Below the pieces are notes generated by a model that was given only the letters and a program-made list of their open reading frames with translations, was not told the origin of the DNA and ran no database searches. Source: Modestobacter sp. L9-4 (GTDB taxonomy: Bacteria > Actinomycetota > Actinomycetes > Mycobacteriales > Geodermatophilaceae). Taken from it: DNA of 64,000 bases. The stretch lies in NCBI RefSeq assembly GCF_019112525.1, contig NZ_CP077800.1, forward strand, positions 2,046,001 to 2,110,000. The letters are read 5' to 3'. The stretch's first letter is position 1, and each line of letters begins with the position of its first letter. Positions 25,817 through 34,824 of this stretch are shown here, in pieces. The position numbers and the translations under genes are program-made.

Positions 25817-27414
25817 TCCTCGGGGGCCGGCCGCAGCCGGAGGGCGACCAGGGCGACGTCGTCGTCCGGGCGGCCGTCGACCAGCCGGTCGATGAGCTGG
25901 TCGCACAGGTCGTCCAGCGACGCCCCGGCCAGCTCCGTGGCTGCCTCGCGCAGCCGGTCCATGCCCTCGTCGAGGTCGCCGTCGCGGCGCTCGATGAGGC
26001 CGTCGGTGTAGAGCAGCACCGTCGCCCCGGCCGCGAGGGTCACCTCCGACTCGGTGCGCGACACCTGCGGGTCGACGCCCAGCAGCAGCTCGCCGCGCCA
26101 GGGCGGCATGTCGGCGAGCGTGCCGTCGGGGTGGATCACCAGCGGCGGCAGGTGACCGGCGTTGGTCCACCGCATCCGGGTCGTGCCGCGGGCGGCGCCC
26201 TCGGTCGGCTCGAACCGGGCCACCGCCGAGGTCGCGTAGGTGCCCACCGAGAGCAGCTCCATCGAGGCGTCCAGCCCGCGCAGCACCTCGACCGGGCCCG
26301 CGTCGCTGTAGGTGGCGATGCCGCGCAGCAGCGCCCGCAGCTGCCCCATGGCGGCCGCGGCCGCGGTGTCGTGGCCCACGACGTCGCCGATGACCAGCAT
26401 GAGCGCCCCTGAGGGCTGGACGAACGCGTCGTACCAGTCGCCGCCGATCCGCGCGGCCTCGGCGGCCGGGGCGTACCGGACGACGATCTCGACGCCCTCG
26501 TGGTGCACCGGGCGGGTGAGCAGGCTGCGCTGCAGCGTCTCGGCCAGCTGGCGCTGCTGGCGGAACAGCCGCGCGTTGTCCAGCGCCTGCCCGATCCGGT
26601 CGGCGACCTGCCGGGCCACCAGCAGGTCGGCGTCCAGGGGCTCGTGGCCGCGGTCGAAGCACAGGGTCAGCACGCCCAGCACCCGGTCGCGGCCGCGCAG
26701 CGGGATGGCCAGGCCCCACCCGGTGTCCAGCTGCTCGATCAGGTCGCGGGTCCGGCTCGGCGGCAGCAGGGCGAGCACGTCGGCGACGGGGGACACGACC
26801 GTCTCACCCGACAGCGCCCGGACCACCGGCGCCCCGGCCGGCATGGCGGCCAGCCGACCGGCGGCGTACCGGTCCACGAGCTCTCGGCGAGCCGGGTCGG
26901 CGTGCCACCAGCCGACGTCCTGCGGCCGGCCGTCGGCGTCGACGACGGTCAGCAGGCACCAGTCGCCCAGGGCGGGCACGAGCAGCTGCGCGAGCCGGGC
27001 CGTCACGCTGCCGTCGACGACGCTGCCGGCCAGCTGGGCGCTCACCCGGGCCAGCAGGGCCAGTCGCTCCTGGGCCGCCCGCCGGTCGCTGACGTCGGTG
27101 AAGAAGACCGCGAGGCCGTCGCCGTCGGGCACGGCCTGCGCCTGGAACCACTGGTCGTAGGGGGGCGGGTAGTAGGCCTCCACCGACCGCGGCTCACCGG
27201 TGGCGACCGCCTCCCGGTAGGTGCGGCCGAACTCGTTGCGCTCGTTGTCCGGGAAGGCCGTCCACATCGACACGCCCACCAGCCCGGCCCGGGCCTGCCC
27301 GAGGAAGCGCTCGGCGGCGGCGTTGGCGTAGGTGATCTGCCAGTCGCCGTCCACGGCCAGGTAGCCGACCGGGAGCGACTCGACCAGGCGCACCACGCCG
27401 TCCTGCTCGTCCAC
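25813..27414 (-). CDS. PAS-GAF-SpoIIE protein phosphatase (PP2C)
   Basis: A 533-residue phosphatase. PAS occupies about residues 5-120 (VESLPVGYLAVDGDWQITYAN), GAF about 130-295 (including GDWCLLTVVDADGRPQDVGWW), and SpoIIE about 310-533 with GGDWYDAF, IGDVVGHDTAAA and PDDDVALVALRL. GTG 27414 has GGAGGA five bases upstream, which decides the start over longer in-frame options at 27465 (GTG) and 27525 (TTG). A -10-like ATAACT is on the minus strand at 27496-27501. It sits inside the molybdenum gene region, between moaD and moaE, with no STAS or RsbW partner beside it. Confidence 0.88.
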   Translation of the reverse strand: MDEQDGVVRLVESLPVGYLAVDGDWQITYANAAAERFLGQARAGLVGVSMWTAFPDNERNEFGRTYREAVATGEPRSVEAYYPPPYDQWFQAQAVPDGDGLAVFFTDVSDRRAAQERLALLARVSAQLAGSVVDGSVTARLAQLLVPALGDWCLLTVVDADGRPQDVGWWHADPARRELVDRYAAGRLAAMPAGAPVVRALSGETVVSPVADVLALLPPSRTRDLIEQLDTGWGLAIPLRGRDRVLGVLTLCFDRGHEPLDADLLVARQVADRIGQALDNARLFRQQRQLAETLQRSLLTRPVHHEGVEIVVRYAPAAEAARIGGDWYDAFVQPSGALMLVIGDVVGHDTAAAAAMGQLRALLRGIATYSDAGPVEVLRGLDASMELLSVGTYATSAVARFEPTEGAARGTTRMRWTNAGHLPPLVIHPDGTLADMPPWRGELLLGVDPQVSRTESEVTLAAGATVLLYTDGLIERRDGDLDEGMDRLREAATELAGASLDDLCDQLIDRLVDGRPDDDVALVALRLRPAPED

Positions 27415-27546
27415 CGGGTCCTCCGTCTGCTGCCTGCACGCTCGCGGCGGCTCCGTGGAGGTCACCGGCGCCCCCGGGCGGGAACGCTCCGGTGCAGTTA
27501 TGTCACGCGCGACCGGACGGGGCAAGCAGGCCGATCGAGAGCCGCC

Positions 27547-27966
27547 TCACGGGCAGGCGACCCACTCCTCCTGGCCGTCGGCGAAGACCTGGCGCTTCCA
27601 GATCGGCAGCCGCGCCTTCACCTCGTCGACCAGCTCCGCGCAGGCGGTGAAGGCCTGCCCGCGGTGCGAGGCGCTCACCGCGCAGGCCAGCGCCACGTCC
27701 CCGATGGCCAGCAGCCCGATCCGGTGGGAGACGGCGACGGCGTGCACGTCGGGACGGGCGGCGAACTCGGCGGCGATCTCGGCGATCAGCGCCGACGCGG
27801 TCGGGTGACCGGTGTACTCGAGCTCGGTGACCGACCGGCCGCCGTCGTGGTCGCGCACGACGCCGGAGAAGGAGACGACGGCGCCGGCCGCCGCACGGTC
27901 GACGGCCGCCTCGTGCTCGGCGACCGACAGCGGTTCCTCGGTGACCCGGGCCAGCAGCGTGTCCAC
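27547..27966 (-). CDS. moaE: molybdopterin synthase catalytic subunit MoaE
   Basis: A 139-residue MoaE. GAVVSFSGVVRDHDGGRSVTELEYTGHP and VSHRIGLLAIGDVALACAVSASHR are the conserved regions, and the catalytic Lys lies in DEVKARLPIWKRQVF. It inserts two sulfurs from MoaD thiocarboxylate into the pterin. GTG 27966 was chosen because a -10-like TACCTT lies seven bases upstream (leaderless arrangement) and no ribosome site is seen. The longer frame to 28041 begins inside a palindrome and adds Gly/Pro-rich residues unlike the family. It lies downstream of the MocA/MobA-like gene on the same strand. Confidence 0.92.
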   Translation of the reverse strand: MDTLLARVTEEPLSVAEHEAAVDRAAAGAVVSFSGVVRDHDGGRSVTELEYTGHPTASALIAEIAAEFAARPDVHAVAVSHRIGLLAIGDVALACAVSASHRGQAFTACAELVDEVKARLPIWKRQVFADGQEEWVACP

Positions 27967-27973
27967 GGCGGCG

Positions 27974-27979
27974 AAGGTA
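27974..27979 (-). promoter_or_regulatory. -10 box of moaE, likely leaderless
   Basis: The minus strand reads TACCTT seven bases before GTG 27966, with no purine-rich ribosome site between. Confidence 0.4.
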
Positions 27980-28028
27980 CCCGCCGGCCGGGTCCCGCCG
28001 GGTCGACCCGGGACGGCACCGCCGGGCG

Positions 28029-28054
28029 GCCCCGGTTCCACGTGGAACCGGGGC
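28029..28054. promoter_or_regulatory. 26-bp perfect palindrome containing a parS-like core
   Basis: The palindrome is perfect for 26 bases around the core GTTCCACGTGGAAC (28035-28048). The core is identical to the site at 5597. It lies between the MocA/MobA-like stop (28060) and moaE. The extended GC arms could also form a transcript hairpin, so a terminator role for the upstream gene is possible. Confidence 0.5.
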
Positions 28055-28059
28055 TGTCG

Positions 28060-28635
28060 TCAGGGCGCAGGCGGGACGTCGAGGTCGGTGGGGTCGGCCA
28101 GGCCCGTGCAGTCGACCTCGGTGACCTCGCGTGCCGCCAGGTACGCGCGGGCGCCCTCGTCGCCGGTGGCCGTCGCCGCCACCCCGGCCCAGTGCTCGCG
28201 GCCCAGGAGCACCGGGTGGCCGCGGACGCCGTCGTAGGTGGCCACCGCCAGGGCGTCCGGAGCGGCGTGCGCCGCCACCCGGGCCAGGGCGGCCGGGGTC
28301 ATGCCGGGCACGTCGACCAGCTGCACCAGCACCGCGTCGACCCGGCCGGGCCAGCCGCGCAGCCCGTTGAGCCCGGTGCGCAGGCTGGAGGCCATCCCGG
28401 TCTCCCAGTCGGCGTTGGCCAGCACGGTGGCGCCGGTGAGGTCCGCGGTGCGCCAGACGTCGACCGCCTGGGCGCCCAGGACGACCAGCACCGGGTCGCA
28501 GACCGCGGCCGCCGTGCGCACCGCGCGCTCGACCAGCAGGCTGCCCTCGAACTCGACCAGCGCCTTGGGCATGCCGTACCGCCGGCCACCCCCGGCGGCG
28601 AGCACCAGCCCCGCGACGGGGGCGTCCGACGTCAT
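28060..28635 (-). CDS. MobA/MocA-type molybdenum cofactor nucleotidyltransferase
   Basis: A 191-residue NTP-transferase. The signature LVLAAGGGRRYGMPKALVEFEG (LAAGxGxRxGxxK) is at the N-terminus. VQLVDVPGMTP carries the metal-binding Asp, and DGVRGHPVLLGREHW is the C-terminal substrate motif shared by MocA and MobA-like enzymes. It would attach CMP or GMP to molybdopterin for a Mo-hydroxylase or DMSO-reductase type enzyme; the His in RGHP is more typical of MocA (CTP). The ATG has a GGGTGG tract upstream. It is separated from moaE by a parS-like palindrome and is divergent from the quinone-reductase-like gene. Confidence 0.82.
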   Translation of the reverse strand: MTSDAPVAGLVLAAGGGRRYGMPKALVEFEGSLLVERAVRTAAAVCDPVLVVLGAQAVDVWRTADLTGATVLANADWETGMASSLRTGLNGLRGWPGRVDAVLVQLVDVPGMTPAALARVAAHAAPDALAVATYDGVRGHPVLLGREHWAGVAATATGDEGARAYLAAREVTEVDCTGLADPTDLDVPPAP

Positions 28636-28686
28636 CCCGCCACCCTGCCACCCGTCGTCCGCCGGCCCGGTCGGCACCATGACCCC

Positions 28687-29280
28687 ATGGCCACCCTCAT
28701 CGTGACCGCGCACCCCGACACCGGTTCGCTGACGCACCGGGCGGCCCAGCGGGTGCAGGAGCTGCTGCCCGCCGGGAGCACCGAGACCGCCCACCTGGCG
28801 CAGGAGGGCTTCGACCCGCGGTTCACCGACTCCGACCGGCGCGCCTACCTGGAGCGGCGGCCCGCCGGACCGGACGTCCTCGCCGAGCAGCAGCGGGTCG
28901 ACCGGGCCACCGACCTGGTGCTGGTCTTCCCGGTGTGGTGGTGGTCGATGCCGGCGCTGCTCAAGGGGTGGGTCGACCGGGTGTTCATCGGCGGGTGGGC
29001 GTTCGGTTTCGACGAGGCCGGCCGCGTCGTGCCGGCGCTCGGGCGGCTGACGGCGCACCTGCTGCCGGTCTCCGGGACGGCAGCGGGGTCCTTCGCCCGG
29101 CACGGCTACGCGCAGTCCTTCAGCACGCAGGTCGAGCACGGCGTCCTCGACTACTGCGGCATGCGGCGGGGCGCCACCGCCTTCCTGTGGGAGTCCGAGT
29201 CCGGCGACGCGGCCGCCGTGGCGCGCAGCCTGGAGGAGGCGGCGGCGGCGATCGCCACCGCCGTCGGTCAGCGCGGGTAG
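28687..29280 (+). CDS. NAD(P)H-dependent quinone oxidoreductase (KefF/MdaB-like)
   Basis: A 197-residue flavodoxin-fold enzyme. TLIVTAHPDTGSLTHRAAQRV is the FMN/FAD phosphate-binding N-terminus, and LVLVFPVWWWSMPALLKGWVDRVFIGGWAFGF is the hallmark of the NQO1/MdaB/KefF family. Such enzymes reduce quinones by two electrons in the cytosol. The ATG at 28687 has no clear ribosome site and the upstream gap is only 51 bases. The 3' end overlaps the convergent modC stop by 13 bases. It sits among molybdenum genes without an obvious functional link to them. Confidence 0.85.
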   Translation: MATLIVTAHPDTGSLTHRAAQRVQELLPAGSTETAHLAQEGFDPRFTDSDRRAYLERRPAGPDVLAEQQRVDRATDLVLVFPVWWWSMPALLKGWVDRVFIGGWAFGFDEAGRVVPALGRLTAHLLPVSGTAAGSFARHGYAQSFSTQVEHGVLDYCGMRRGATAFLWESESGDAAAVARSLEEAAAAIATAVGQRG

Positions 29281-30317
29281 ACGGCCACCTCGGAGGCCTT
29301 CACCGACGCCCACACCTGCGCCCCCGGCGCCAACCCCAGCTCGGCGAAGGACGTCGCGGTGACGTCGGCGGTCAGCGCCACCTCCCCGGCGAGGTCGCAG
29401 CGCACCACCGAGCCGTGCGGGGTGGCGGTGACCAGCTGCAGCGGCCAGACGTTGCGCGGGCTGCCGGCGGGGCGGGACAAGTACAGCGAGACCGACTCCG
29501 GCCGGACGGCGACGAACACCGGGCCGTCGACCTCGGCGGCCACCGCGACCGAGCCGCCGCCGTCCAGCTCCACCGTCGTGCCGGTGCCCGTGCCGGCCAG
29601 CAGCACCAGCCCGACGAGGCGGGCCACGTAGTCGGTGCGCGGGCGGCGGGCGACCTCGGCGGGGGTGCCGGTCTGCACGACCCGGCCGTCCTCGACCACG
29701 ACCACCCGGGTGGCCAGCGCCATGGCGTCGACCGGGTCGTGGGTGACCAGCACGGCGCTGCCGGCGTAGTCGGCGAGGTGCCGGTGCAGCTCGGCCCGCA
29801 CGGTGAGCCGGGTGCGGGCGTCCAGCGCCGACAGCGGCTCGTCCAGCAGCAGCACCCGGGGCTCGCCCACCAGCGCCCGGGCCAGCGCCGCGCGCTGCGC
29901 CTGCCCGCCGGACAGCTGCCCGGGACGCCGGTCGCCCAGCCCGGACAGCCCGACCCGCTCCAGCCAGGCCGCCGCGGCCACACGGGCCGCCGACCGGGGG
30001 ACACCGCGGGAGCGCGGCCCGAACGCCACGTTCTCGGTGACCGACAGGTGCGGGAAGAGCAGGTGGTCCTGGAAGACCATGCCGATCGCGCGCCGGTGCG
30101 GGGGCAGGTGGACGTCCGCTGCGTTCCAGACCGCGTCGCCGTCCACCACCACCCGGCCGCCGTCCGGCACCAGGAGCCCGGCCAGCACCCGCAAGATCGT
30201 GGACTTGCCCGCGCCGTTGGGGCCGAGCACCGCCAGCACCTCGCCGTCGGCCACCGAGAGATCGACGTCCACCTCCAGCGAGCCGCGCCGCACCACGACG
30301 TGCGCCTCGAGGCTCAC
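29268..30317 (-). CDS. modC: molybdate ABC transporter ATP-binding protein ModC
   Basis: A 349-residue ATPase. Walker A is GPNGAGKST, the signature is LSGGQAQRAALARAL, Walker B is VLLLDEPLSALD and the switch His is in VTHDP. The C-terminus (about residues 230-349) has the TOBE/mop-like domain, with VRPESVSLYLSRP and a final FAELGLAPGAQVWASVKASEVAVYPR. The Mop-type tail and the modB and modA neighbours identify it as ModC. GTG 30317 is taken as start; GTG 30332, five codons upstream, is possible. The start region abuts a dispersed palindromic repeat at 30333-30372. The stop lies within the end of the convergent oxidoreductase gene. Confidence 0.93.
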   Translation of the reverse strand: MSLEAHVVVRRGSLEVDVDLSVADGEVLAVLGPNGAGKSTILRVLAGLLVPDGGRVVVDGDAVWNAADVHLPPHRRAIGMVFQDHLLFPHLSVTENVAFGPRSRGVPRSAARVAAAAWLERVGLSGLGDRRPGQLSGGQAQRAALARALVGEPRVLLLDEPLSALDARTRLTVRAELHRHLADYAGSAVLVTHDPVDAMALATRVVVVEDGRVVQTGTPAEVARRPRTDYVARLVGLVLLAGTGTGTTVELDGGGSVAVAAEVDGPVFVAVRPESVSLYLSRPAGSPRNVWPLQLVTATPHGSVVRCDLAGEVALTADVTATSFAELGLAPGAQVWASVKASEVAVYPR

Positions 30318-30332
30318 GCCGTCACCCGCCAC

Positions 30333-30372
30333 GGAGTCCCAGGGCTCGGAAGACGTCGCGCTGCGACTCCAT
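30333..30372. repeat. dispersed palindromic repeat, GGAGTCCCAGG family, copy 2
   Basis: A 40-bp element with 35 of 40 bases identical to the copy at 14392-14431, same orientation. It lies between modB and modC, six bases from the modB stop and beside the modC start. In this position a transcript hairpin could lower modC expression relative to modA and modB. Confidence 0.75.
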
Positions 30373-30378
30373 GAGCGG

Positions 30379-31185
30379 TCACGTGCTCACCGTGCGGCCG
30401 AGCCAGCGGCCGCGGAGCAGGAGCAGGGTGGCCAGCGAGACCGCCAGCAGCACCAGGCTGAGCACGATCGCCGCCTCCGGGTCGCTCTGCAGGGCGAGGT
30501 AGACCGCCAGCGGCATCGTCTGCGTCGTCCCGGGGAAGTTGCCGGCGAAGGTGATGGTGGCGCCGAACTCCCCCAGTGCCCGCGCCCAGCAGAGCACCGC
30601 ACCGGCGGCGAGGCCCGGGGCGACCAGCGGCAGCGTGACCCGGCGGAACGTCGTCCACCGGTCGGCGCCCAGGGTGGCTGCGGCGTCCTCGAAGCGGGCG
30701 TCGGCGGCGCGCAGCGCGCCCTCCACGCTGATCACCAGGAACGGCATGGCCACGAACGTCTCGGCGACCACGACCGCGGCGGTGGTGAACGGCAGCGAGA
30801 ACCCGGTCGCCTCGAACAGCGGCCGGCCGAGCAGGCCCTGCCGGCCCAGCACCAGGAACAGCGCCACGCCGCCCACCACGGGGGGCAGCACCAGCGGCAC
30901 GGTGACCAGCGCGCGCAGCACCGACCGGCCGCGGACCGTCGACCGGGCCAGCACCCAGGCCAGCGGGACGCCGAGCAGCAGCGACACCGCGGTGGCCGCC
31001 GTCGCCGAGAGCAGCGACAGCCGCAGCGCCTCGCCCACGCCCGGGCGGATCAGCTGCGGCCCGATCTGCGACCACGGCGCGCGCACCACCAGCCCGAGCA
31101 GCGGCAGCACCAGGAAGGCGACCGCGAGCAGCGCGGGCACGAGCAGCGGCGCCGGCACCCCGCCGTCGCGGCGCCGGCGGCTCAC
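30379..31185 (-). CDS. modB: molybdate ABC transporter permease ModB
   Basis: A 268-residue inner-membrane permease with about six helices. The EAA-type cytoplasmic loop for ModC contact is AADARFEDAAATLGADRWTTFRRVTLPL, and CWARALGEFGATITFAGNFPGTTQTMPLAVY is the ModB/CysT-type signature. The GTG at 31185 overlaps the modA stop (GTGA), so modA and modB are translationally coupled. A 62-base gap holding a palindromic repeat separates it from modC. The arrangement modA-modB-modC is the standard molybdate uptake operon. Confidence 0.94.
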   Translation of the reverse strand: MSRRRRDGGVPAPLLVPALLAVAFLVLPLLGLVVRAPWSQIGPQLIRPGVGEALRLSLLSATAATAVSLLLGVPLAWVLARSTVRGRSVLRALVTVPLVLPPVVGGVALFLVLGRQGLLGRPLFEATGFSLPFTTAAVVVAETFVAMPFLVISVEGALRAADARFEDAAATLGADRWTTFRRVTLPLVAPGLAAGAVLCWARALGEFGATITFAGNFPGTTQTMPLAVYLALQSDPEAAIVLSLVLLAVSLATLLLLRGRWLGRTVST

Positions 31186-31997
31186 GAGGTCGGGAACCCG
31201 GCGGCGCCCAGCGCGGCCTGTCCGGCCGGGGAGCGCACCAGGTCGCTGAACGCCCGGGCCGCGGCCGGGTTCGGCGCGTCGGACAGGACGGCGGCCTCGT
31301 AGCGGTTGACCGCCTGCTCGCTCTCCCGGAAGGCGAAGGACAGGACCTGGTCACCGGCCGAGACGGCGTCGGAGACGTAGACCAGCCCGGCGTCGACCTC
31401 GCCCAGCTCCACCTTGGTCAGGACGGCGCGCACGTCCTCCTCGTAGGTGTCCGGCGTGGCCGGCGAGCCGGCCGCGGCCAGCACCTCCGCCGCCGCGGCG
31501 CCGCAGGGCACCTCCGGGGCGCAGACGGCGAGCGTGACGTCGGAGGTGAGGAGGTCGGCCAGCGAGGGGATGCCGCCCTGACCCGGGGGCGGCTGCAACC
31601 CGGCCGGATCGGCCCGCGGCACGGCCAGCACCAGCCGGTTGACCGCGATGTCCTCCGGGTCCTCGACGAGGCCGGCCTGCTGCACCCGCGCCATCTGGGC
31701 CTCGTCGGCGGCGGCGAAGAGGTCGGCCGGGGCGCCCTGGGTGAGCTGGGCGGCCAGCGCCGAGCTGCCGGCGAAGCTGAACCGGACGTCGACCTGCGGG
31801 TGCTGCTGCTCGAACTGGTCCCCGAGGGTGGTGAAGACGTCGGTGAGCGAGGCGGCGGCGAACACGGTCAGCGTGCCGCTGAGCTCACCGCCGTCCGACG
31901 ACGGAGTGGCCACCGCGCCGTCCGCCGCGGGACCGGTGCACGCGGCGAGGCCCAGGGCCAGCGTCGCGGCGGCAGCCAGCAGTGACCGGTTCGGCAC
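31182..31997 (-). CDS. modA: molybdate-binding lipoprotein ModA
   Basis: A 271-residue periplasmic-type binding protein anchored as a lipoprotein (signal VPNRSLLAAAATLALGLAAC, lipid-modified Cys at residue 20). TLTVFAAASLTDVFTTLGDQFE and FSFAGSSALAAQLTQGAPADLFAAAD are the ligand-binding Ser/Ala loops of ModA, and VELGEVDAGLVYVSDA is the conserved C-terminal segment. GTG 31997 was chosen for the GGGAGG tract six bases upstream and because the signal peptide starts there. A -10-like TAGGAT lies about 55 bases upstream. It is the first gene of modABC. Confidence 0.94.
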   Translation of the reverse strand: MPNRSLLAAAATLALGLAACTGPAADGAVATPSSDGGELSGTLTVFAAASLTDVFTTLGDQFEQQHPQVDVRFSFAGSSALAAQLTQGAPADLFAAADEAQMARVQQAGLVEDPEDIAVNRLVLAVPRADPAGLQPPPGQGGIPSLADLLTSDVTLAVCAPEVPCGAAAAEVLAAAGSPATPDTYEEDVRAVLTKVELGEVDAGLVYVSDAVSAGDQVLSFAFRESEQAVNRYEAAVLSDAPNPAAARAFSDLVRSPAGQAALGAAGFPTS

Positions 31998-32050
31998 GGC
32001 ACCTCCCAGGTCGGCGTGACCCGGGGAGCGGCGCATCCGCAGGTGCGGAG

Positions 32051-32056
32051 ATCCTA
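32051..32056 (-). promoter_or_regulatory. candidate -10 box of modABC
   Basis: The minus strand reads TAGGAT 54 bases before the modA GTG, inside the 214-base divergent gap. CCGCAGGTGCGG (32038-32049) just downstream is a short inverted repeat that could bind a regulator such as the HTH-TOBE protein at 34272. The regulatory link is inference. Confidence 0.4.
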
Positions 32057-32155
32057 CGGCCGATCACCCGCAGATGAGAAGACCCGGGCCGACCTGGCAC
32101 CGGCGGTGGTGACGGCCGACAGCGCCGACCGTTGCCCCGGTGCGCCGGACAGGCC

Positions 32156-32161
32156 TAGCGT
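32156..32161 (+). promoter_or_regulatory. candidate -10 box of the aldehyde dehydrogenase operon
   Basis: TAGCGT, a common actinobacterial -10 form, lies 50 bases before ATG 32212. It would give a leader of about 45 bases containing the GGAGGA ribosome site. Confidence 0.4.
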
Positions 32162-32211
32162 CCGTGTGGTGCCGGTCACACCGACGTGCCGGTCACCCCA
32201 GGAGGAACAGC

Positions 32212-33731
<1,520 letters not shown>

Positions 33732-33735
<4 letters not shown>

Positions 33736-34199
33736 CCGGGCCCGCTCCCGAGCCCGTCGACCGGGTCGCGCTCACCCCGGAGGCGGCGGACGTCGTCCGT
33801 CGCCTCCGGGCCGCGCACGGCCCGCTGATGTTCCACCAGTCCGGTGGGTGCTGCGACGGCTCGGCGCCGATGTGCTTCCCGCGGGGGGACTTCATCGTCG
33901 GGGACGACGACGTCCTGCTCGGCCTGCTCGACGACGCCCACCCCGGGGAGCCGTCCCCCGTGCACCGTCCCGGGGAGCCGATCGCCGAGGACGTCAGCCC
34001 GGTGTGGATCTCCGGGCCGCAGTACGCGGCCTGGGCGCACACCCAGCTGCTGCTGGACGTCGTCCCCGGGCGCGGCGCCGGCTTCAGCCTGGAGGCACCG
34101 GAGGGCGTGCGGTTCCTGACCCGCAGCCGGGTGTTCGACGACGCCGAGCAGCAGTGGCTGGACAGCTGCCCCGCACCGCGGGGACGGGACGTGACCTGA
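33732..34199 (+). CDS. DUF779 family protein, probable CTG start
   Basis: A 155-residue protein of DUF779, the regular partner of ExaC-type aldehyde dehydrogenases. The motif [26 protein letters not shown] has three cysteines and a His likely to bind metal, and [31 protein letters not shown] is the conserved C-terminal part. No ATG, GTG or TTG exists in frame before the conserved domain. CTG 33732, overlapping the upstream TGA as CTGA and with AGGGG five bases before it, is the best start. The family's molecular role is unknown; suggested functions include metal delivery or redox assistance to the dehydrogenase. Confidence 0.85.
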
Positions 34200-34271
34200 G
34201 CTGGGGGACGACGACCCGGCAGGTGCCGGTCGCTCCGCTCCTCACTCGCAGGCGCTCGCTGCGATGCCCAC

Positions 34272-34664
34272 TCACGGCACGTCGACGCTGACCTGGGTGG
34301 CCTTGACGGTGGCGACGGCGCGGACGCCGGGCTCGAGCCCCAGCTCGTCGGCGGCCTCGCGGGACATCAGCGAGACCACCCGGAACGGCCCGGCCTGGAT
34401 CTCGACCTGCGCCATCACGGTGTCCCGGACCACCCGGGTCACGATGCCGGTGAGCCGGTTGCGGGCCGAGGACGAGCGGGTCGCCCCGGGCTGCGGTGCG
34501 TCGTGCAGCTCCGCGGCGAGCCGCGCCAGGTCCGCGCCGTCGACCTGGGCGGGGCCGCCCGCGCGGGTGGCGGCGAGCCGGTCGCCGTCGATCCAGCGGC
34601 GCACGGTGTCGTCGCTGACGCCGAGCAGCGCGGCGGCCTCGGAGATCCGGTACGAGGTGGCCAC
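34272..34664 (-). CDS. HTH (excisionase-type) and TOBE domain molybdate-responsive protein
   Basis: A 130-residue protein. Residues 4-40 form a MerR/excisionase-like HTH (YRISEAAALLGVSDDTVRRWIDGDRL), and residues about 68-130 a TOBE/Mop domain (RNRLTGIVTRVVRDTVMAQVEIQAGPFRVVSLMSREAADELGLEPG). Mop domains bind molybdate or tungstate, and this HTH-TOBE pairing is a common actinobacterial molybdate sensor. The start GTG 34664 has a -10-like TAGTTT six bases upstream, so the message is probably leaderless. It lies 2.3 kb from modA across the aldehyde dehydrogenase genes; control of modABC is a reasonable inference. Confidence 0.85.
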   Translation of the reverse strand: MATSYRISEAAALLGVSDDTVRRWIDGDRLAATRAGGPAQVDGADLARLAAELHDAPQPGATRSSSARNRLTGIVTRVVRDTVMAQVEIQAGPFRVVSLMSREAADELGLEPGVRAVATVKATQVSVDVP

Positions 34665-34670
34665 CCGGCG

Positions 34671-34676
34671 AAACTA
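34671..34676 (-). promoter_or_regulatory. -10 box of the HTH-TOBE gene, likely leaderless
   Basis: The minus strand reads TAGTTT six bases before GTG 34664, with no ribosome-binding site. Confidence 0.5.
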
Positions 34677-34824
34677 GGTCCGCACGTGCGGTTCCACAAG
34701 GCGCCTGTGGCCGCTCCTGCGGGCAGCGGAATCACACGGTTGTAGGCAACCTTGTCGATCGATCGGAACCCGGGCCTGACCTGGGAGTCGTTTGTCGATC
34801 TCGGGCCCCGGGAAGTCGGGGCCG

